From the NCBI GenBank assembly GCA_022494885.1, contig JAGVSM010001281.1:186001-250000 (forward strand): DNA of 64,000 nt, written 5' to 3'. Below are positions 58,715-64,000 of the stretch, in pieces. Made by a program: the position numbers and the translations under genes. Below the pieces are notes generated by a model. The model saw only the letters and a program-made list of their open reading frames with translations, was not told the DNA's origin and ran no database searches. Origin of the DNA: Micrasema longulum. Taxonomy: Eukaryota; Arthropoda; Insecta; Trichoptera; Brachycentridae. Position 1 is the stretch's first letter; the number at the start of each line of letters is the position of its first letter.

Positions 58715-59432
58715 CGTGAGGCGTTTTTTAGGCTTTTTAAAAAAGTGGTCTGATAGATGCGAGAGATATTGAAATATTCACTTTCACTTTTCCGGATTGA
58801 TTACTTCGTGTATTCACTCTCACATACTGGAACTCTCGTTTATAATTTTATGTGTACAGTGCATCACGCGTACAAAAACGCGATAAAAAATCCATCCAGA
58901 CGAAATAATATGTAGATTTGACAAATATTGCTTTTTGATGAATTCAAAATAATACAAAACGTGCACAATTAACACAGCAAACGATAGTAAAAACACAAAA
59001 CACACGGCGACGACATGTTTTCCATAGAATACGTCGTAAAAGTCAGAGATAAATGTAATATAATATAACTTTATAATTTAGATATCCTGACATGCATAAT
59101 AATTTGCCAGTAAAAAAGAATTTACAAAAAAATATCAACCAAGTAGCAGATTATTGTAATTTGTGCTTGTATGTGATATGTATTTTTTTGTGCGGCATCA
59201 AATTTAAGGACGATATTTGAGTACTTTTGAATCTGGTCAAATAAAGAAGTATCTGCCGTGTTTACAGTATTTACCATATGGTAACATTTTATTTTCCATG
59301 GTTTTCGTTTGACGTTTGACATGAACTGTCAATACTCTGTCAACGTAAAACCGCTAATAACCAACAATAATAAGTTCGAAGAGAATAACATTCAAATGTC
59401 ATTTAAAAGAAAATCCGTAGAGCTAACAAATC
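58715..59432. promoter_or_regulatory. Divergent promoter region of RBM45 and DET1
   Basis: A 718-bp gap between start codons on opposite strands. Both 5' UTRs and promoters must fall here unless upstream exons exist. No strong TATA box or motif was noticed. A 66-codon minus ORF at 59122-59322 looks like chance. Confidence 0.5.
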
Positions 59433-62400
59433 ATGAATAATGTATCTCAATCAATTTTTTTGGATGAAGACTGCACACAGGGTATTGGACCATCTAAGGA
59501 TGATTACTTTTGCAATGACCGAATTAAGCCAAGAAAAATTAAGCCCCAAAACATTGTTATTAGACTGATCAACCGCGAGACTTTAGGAGCTAGGAAGCCA
59601 GGGTCGCACTTTCATATCGCTAGGGAATTTTACCAAAATGTCTTTCCCAACTTTACCATTGTAAATGTTGAAAAGCCACCTTGTTTTTTACGCAAATTTA
59701 GCCCTGATGGTAAACATTTCATCGCTTTCTCTGCGGATCAATCATCATTAGAGGTAACATTCATTAAAATAAATATGGGTAACCTGTTAAAGATTTTAAT
59801 GGCATGAAAATTAATTTTGTTTGTGAAAAGTCAAACGTTTGGTCCATCTGCAGCCTGTTAGACCTACTTTCCCTCTGTCGCGATTCTTATTTTATCTGTG
59901 GTTGTTTTTGTAGTATTATTGTAATATAATTTCGAAATGGTTAAACATAAGTTATCTTTTTAATAAAATATATTCACACTTACTTAAAGCACGGGCTTTT
60001 TAATCAGGCTAGTTAGAACAAAGGGGGGCTTTTGCAATAATTTCAATTGATCCAATTTAAGGTTTTTTTAGAAACAAAGCGTGTTGTTTAGTGTTCATTC
60101 ATTTTTACATTTTTTTAAATTTTTTATTTACATTTTTTTTTGCACCACAACAGGCCATGTGGCCTAATTACAGTGGTGAATTACATCACAGAGCACCCAG
60201 GCTTGAGAAAAATCACATTTTAATTTTTGTGTTCTCACCGGGAATCGAACCCGGAACCTTCCGTGCGTGAGTCAAGCATCTTGACCACTACACCACGGAG
60301 GCCGCCCATAGGGCTTTTATATACAATGATATTTATTGAATTGTAATGAAGGTAAAATTCATTGAAATAAAACCTCACACTGCAGTTTTGCACATTCTTC
60401 AGCAACTGCAGTCTTTGGTTCAATTCGGGACTTATATTTATTCTAAGTAATTATTAATCGTAGTATTGATGGCAGCTACAGAAACTATCAAACTTTCAAG
60501 ACAGCCAAATAAAGTCATTTAGCGATGGTTATAGATGTAATTTTCTAATGTAATATGTTTTACTCAAAATTTACTAAGTATCTATAATATCAATACTCTA
60601 GTAATCATAAATTCAACAAAATCTCCTGAGAATTATACTGATACCTACTGATCATCATCTTAACTGTCATCTCCTTATCTCCTTCTAATGGTGCATAGGG
60701 CACTGCACTGGTTTACCAAATGCAGTATACCTCTCAATAAAACATAAGTGGATGAAGGCATTATGTCGCAAATGTTAAAAAATGTGCTTTTTTTTTACAT
60801 AGATGACGATTTATATACACCTTTTCATATAAAACCAGCTTTGCCCTCAAAAGGTAACAGAAAAACAATTTTGAGAGCGAATTAAAGTGTTATATTATCA
60901 GTAATTGTACTGGTGTTCAAAACTTTGACCTCAAACATCTCTGCTTTCTGTTTTTGTCACATAACACCTTTATCCACTCATGTCTTGAATTGTTACATGA
61001 AAGTAAGATGACTGATCCTATGCTTTTGGTGCTAGTCCAGGGACTATGAAATATTGCCGTTACAAATGTCATTTTAATAGCTAACCGCGTCGGGAATCGA
61101 ACACAAGACCTTTTGTATAGTAGGCATACACGCTAAACACTAGACTACGAAAGGGCACCTAAAAAAACCAAGGCGGTCACTGAGAGAAAAGAATCACATA
61201 TTTAATAAGCTTTAACAATTTTTGTGTATACTGCCCATGTAATTTCAATTTTTAAACAAACGAACATCACCATTTCACCATATGGGTGAGGGAGAGAGGA
61301 TAAAATGCCTTATCACTCTGTCTTTGCATACAGACCTCGCTTTCTCTAGATTTATGCATCTTCTCCTGCATGCGCGTCGATTATTCCAGTTTTTGACATG
61401 TCCGTGTTCAAGTATTTGTTGGATCATGGGCATGCCATGGTTATGCCATTTCTTTCTTGGTTTTTCTTGTTTTCTGCATCCATCGACATTCACATAATAA
61501 ATCTTTTTAACTGTTATTTCGCTGTCAATTCACTCTACATTTTGAAACTACTAACGCGGAACTGCTTTCTTTAAATTTTTTTAATTTTAGAAATATTTAA
61601 TGGCAAAAATCAATACTATTTATACAATTTTTCTCTTTTTATTTTAGGTTTACAGTTATTTAGGAGCAGGAGCAGCGGGAGATTTAGTGAAAGGTTTTCC
61701 TTCAGATCTAGTTCACAATGATGCCGATGGGCGGAATCAACATATACGAACCAATATATTTAATAGATTTTTTAGGGTAATATATTTTATTTATACAATC
61801 AATGTTGCTCAGTAAAAACAAAAATGACCTTGGTGATATATTTTAACCGACTTTTAAATACCAAACCACTTATCTATAAAAATGTGACCAGTAACCATCC
61901 GAAAATTTTTTCGTTTTTCATCATCGATTTAGTAAATTTTCTGTATGATCCATTTTGTAAAATCAATATTTGAAGCACAAACTTTTCATGTTATAATTAA
62001 AAATTAACTTATTTTTAAGCCTTAGCGAAGCAGTCAAGTTCTGAAACCTGTCAATGTATAATATTTTTTATTCTAGTGATTTTACATAGCATTGTTAAAT
62101 TATTTACATTTTATGTTTCAGTCCAAATTTGTAGTAACAGTCTGCCAGTTCCGTCCAAACAACTTGAGAGTTGATCAGCTAAACAGAGAATGTAGTCTTT
62201 TTACTGACGATGGAAGATATGTTATAGTCGGCTCTGCTTCTCAGATTCCCGATGATCTGCGACCGCATTTCTACCAGATTCACAGCAATAATGAAGCCGT
62301 TACTCCCACAATGAGGTGCGATTGTCTTATATAAAGAAAAATCATACTGATATTTTTCAAATTAATTTTTATTGGACCAAAATAAAATTACAAATAAAAC

Positions 62401-64000
62401 AAAATGTTTGAGGCGTTAAATTGGGACAACTTATTAGGCCAGTAACCCTTGAGCCATGGCTTAATATTATGAAGGCATAATATTCTCCAATAGCAAGAGT
62501 ATTTACTACTATACTCTATTTTTTGTAAATTTATTGATATTGTTTTAACTTTGCTGGAATTCCTCTCATCCATGCGCTTTGTAGCTGCACGATGATTGGT
62601 TATCTAGCTTTAATATATCAACTTTAAAATACCTTAATTTTGTAAACGGGGTCTAGAATTCCAATCGTCTATGCGCTTAGTAGCAGCAAGGCGTGTTGTA
62701 ATCTTACTCCTTTTTACTATTCATATTATTATTATTTTGTAATACACTATTTTATTTATTTATTTGTCAATTTTTTAAATGTGTAAATGGGAGCTAAATT
62801 TCGAACTGTCTATGCGCTCTGTAGCTGCAAGACGTCCTGTAATCTAGCTCCTATCTATTATAATTTTTGATTGATCTTAATTGAAAACGAGGAACTAGAA
62901 TCCCAACCGTCCATGCGCTCTGTAGCTGCAAGACGTACTGGGATGTTTATTAATTGTACAGCGCCCTTGAGGTGATTTTCACAAAAATGGCGCTTTATAA
63001 ATTATCCAACTATATATATATATATTTGCAATTTCACTGTTGTGAAAGATGTCAATCTCCAATGTGATCATGTTCAGCTTCATGACTGCTCTTCCAATCA
63101 GCCATAACCAGAGCCAGCTGATTCATAATGATGTAGACAACAGAATACGTGTCTGAATTAATTAATTACCTCATTTAAAATGCATTCAGAGATTTTGCAT
63201 CCATGATTCTTAGTTGCCAACCCTACTCTGTTACAACTTGGTTCCTTTTTGTTCAAACCCTAATTTCTTTTCCTAAAAGTCTTTCTTAAAAACGATATGA
63301 AAGTATCGACAAATATATATTAATTCATTCATTCATTAATTATTCCCGTCCTGCACCTAATGGTGCATAGGGCATTGCATTAGTACAACATATTTTAATA
63401 ATTTTTGTTACATGAAGCTAAGTTTATGAATCAGGTTGTGGTTCTGTGGCAAGTGTTGCGGACTGATGGATCAGAGGTCCGAGATTTGAATCTACTCCAA
63501 CTTGATTCCCATTTCAAACATAGTGAGTTATTTACAACTCGTTTAAAATAGCCCCAAATATTTTAATATTTGGGTAAATCATAAAAACCCAGATTTCTTT
63601 AAAAAAAAAAACAAATAACAATGGTTGATATGAAATATTTATTAATAAAGGTGTTTTACCCAAGAATGTTTCATTGTCCCAGAACTGGCGCCTGAAGCGT
63701 AAGACTGATATATTAATAACTTTGCTTGTATAATAAAACTTTTTTTTTCAAATATTTATTTACATGAATTAATAGTATTACTTCTAATTTCCAGATCGGC
63801 TTTAGAAGACTACTCGTTACATTTAGTAGACTTGGTAAAAGGAAAGCTATGTGATACAGTTAATTTCAAAGTAGATAAAATATATCTCTCGCACAACCAA
63901 GGAATTTATCTTTACAAAGATATGCTAGCAGTTCTTTCAGTTCAACACCAAACAATACATATATTTCAAATTCTCGATGGAATGTTGTTAGAAGTACGAA
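59433..64000 (+). CDS. DET1: DET1 homologue, 5' part (runs off the window)
   Basis: DET1 joins DDB1-CUL4 ubiquitin ligases (DCX-DET1-COP1 in animals); the Drosophila relative is abo. Exons: 59433-59753, 61648-61776, 62122-62315, 63795-64000 and beyond, with matching phases. About 283 residues are seen of roughly 550. Conserved blocks: '[20 protein letters not shown]' and '[19 protein letters not shown]' (exon 1), '[18 protein letters not shown]' (exon 3), 'DYSLHLVDL' and '[20 protein letters not shown]' (exon 4). Exon 1 starts at the first ATG and has a longer N-terminus (about 30 extra residues) than I recall for the human protein. Intron 1 holds reverse SINEs and a LINE tail; intron 3 holds the hairpin repeats. 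Confidence 0.93.
60150..60306 (-). mobile_element. SINE family B, well preserved, reverse
   Basis: The minus strand begins 'GGCGGCCTCCGTGGTGTAGT' (A box region) with B box 'GGGTTCGATTCCCGG'. The body reads 'TTCTCAAGCCTGGGTGCTCT' and ends near the GCACCACAACAGG segment, then poly-A (poly-T on +). It is a second copy of 43188-43317, in DET1 intron 1. Confidence 0.8.
60680..61160 (-). mobile_element. SINE family A, reverse, split
   Basis: The head is at 61075-61160 (minus-strand B box 'TTCGATTCCCGACG') with body to about 60990. The tail 'GGTGCATAGGGCACTGCA' lies at about 60690-60735. About 250 extra bases in between suggest an insertion or two separate fragments. Confidence 0.6.
61255..61560 (-). 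mobile_element. LINE ORF2 C-terminal fragment, reverse
   Basis: Minus-strand frame 61493-61275 reads '[20 protein letters not shown]' and '[16 protein letters not shown]', sister to 47300-47620. It is in DET1 intron 1, about 90 bases before exon 2. Confidence 0.65.
62550..62950 (+). repeat. Four hairpin repeat units with conserved loop
   Basis: Units around 62566, 62664, 62807 and 62905, spaced about 98, 143 and 98 bases. All keep a loop like CATGCGCTCTGTAGCTGCAA inside a 4-bp inner stem (CATC/GATG, CGTC/GGCG, TGTC/GACG, CGTC/GACG). Outer arms differ yet mostly pair: GCTGGA/TCTAGC in the first, GGAGCTA/TAGCTCC in the third, ATCCCA/TGGGAT in the fourth. A single unit occurs at about 10611-10655. 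It is in DET1 intron 3. Confidence 0.65.
62950..63025 (+). mobile_element. Retroelement 3' terminus with AGCGCC hairpin and TA tail
   Basis: It reads AGCGCC, 'CTTGAGGTGATTTTCACAAA', GGCGCT, 'TATAAATTATCCAA' and then a (TA)n run at about 63010-63024. Near-identical to 10668-10720, which ends in (ATT)n instead. It joins directly to the last hairpin unit. Confidence 0.65.
63430..63612 (+). mobile_element. SINE family C, forward
   Basis: The tRNA-like head 'CAGGTTGTGGTTCTGTGGCA' has a weak B box 'AGATTTGAATCTACT'. The body is 'GAGTTATTTACAACTCG' and 'ATATTTGGGTAAATCATA', with a poly-A tail at 63600-63612. It is in DET1 intron 3; a family A scrap follows at about 63650-63715. Confidence 0.75.

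Noticed and set aside
59122..59322. 66-codon minus-strand ORF upstream of DET1
   Set aside because: AT-rich codons, no recognised motif, within the divergent promoter region.
60235..60306. tRNA gene on the minus strand
   Set aside because: Good A and B boxes, but the sequence continues into a SINE body shared with 43188-43317, and the acceptor stem does not close.
62550..62950. CRISPR-like array of repeats
   Set aside because: The units are imperfect hairpins at a retroelement end in a eukaryotic intron. Spacing is irregular and there are no cas genes.

Overview
The window reads as nuclear DNA of an insect or close arthropod relative. It is AT-rich. Its genes are split by GT-AG introns and end in AATAAA signals. 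The introns and intergenic DNA are packed with tRNA-derived SINEs, several non-LTR retrotransposon families, a Penelope-like element, and hAT-like and pogo-like fragments. The order cannot be fixed from sequence alone.

Six genes are supported. (1) A complete DHX34 orthologue, an RNA helicase of nonsense-mediated decay, runs on + from 6038 to 22112. I joined it from 19 exons into a 1213-codon frame with no break. (2) A small three-exon gene on - (28648-38244) encodes a 108-residue protein I do not recognise; its middle exon is only 22 nt. (3) A 60-codon ORF on - (40069-40251) lies head to head with the next gene and is less certain. (4) A complete ADAL/MAPDA orthologue (N6-methyl-AMP deaminase) runs on + from 40396 to 52792, in seven exons and 345 residues. 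(5) RBM45, a four-RRM RNA-binding protein, lies on - (57251-58714). It is intronless and strikingly GC-rich. (6) The 5' part of DET1, a component of a CUL4-DDB1-type ubiquitin ligase, lies on + from 59433 and runs off the right edge.

Layout: 1-6 kb holds LINE tails, a small GC-rich island and AT-rich DNA. DHX34 fills 6-22 kb, with repeats in its introns. From 22.2 to 28.6 kb there is a long stretch nearly free of transposons, directly downstream of the small minus-strand gene; it may be a long 3' UTR. The introns of that gene (28.8-38.1 kb) hold a LINE, a SINE, a 761-bp inverted-repeat transposon with an 8-bp target duplication, a pogo-like element and an hAT relic. From 38.9 to 40 kb there is a MITE next to a Penelope-like element with inverted terminal repeats carrying hammerhead-ribozyme-like cores. 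ADAL fills 40.4-52.8 kb; its introns hold an hAT MITE, SINEs, nested LINEs and a near-perfect microRNA-sized hairpin. RBM45 and DET1 are divergent, about 0.7 kb apart.

The genes share no obvious pathway beyond two RNA-related proteins (DHX34 and RBM45), and I see no clustered system. The most unusual signals are non-coding: the long hairpin in ADAL intron 5, a tandem set of structured hairpin repeats in DET1 intron 3, and the frame-deciding microexon of the unrecognised gene.
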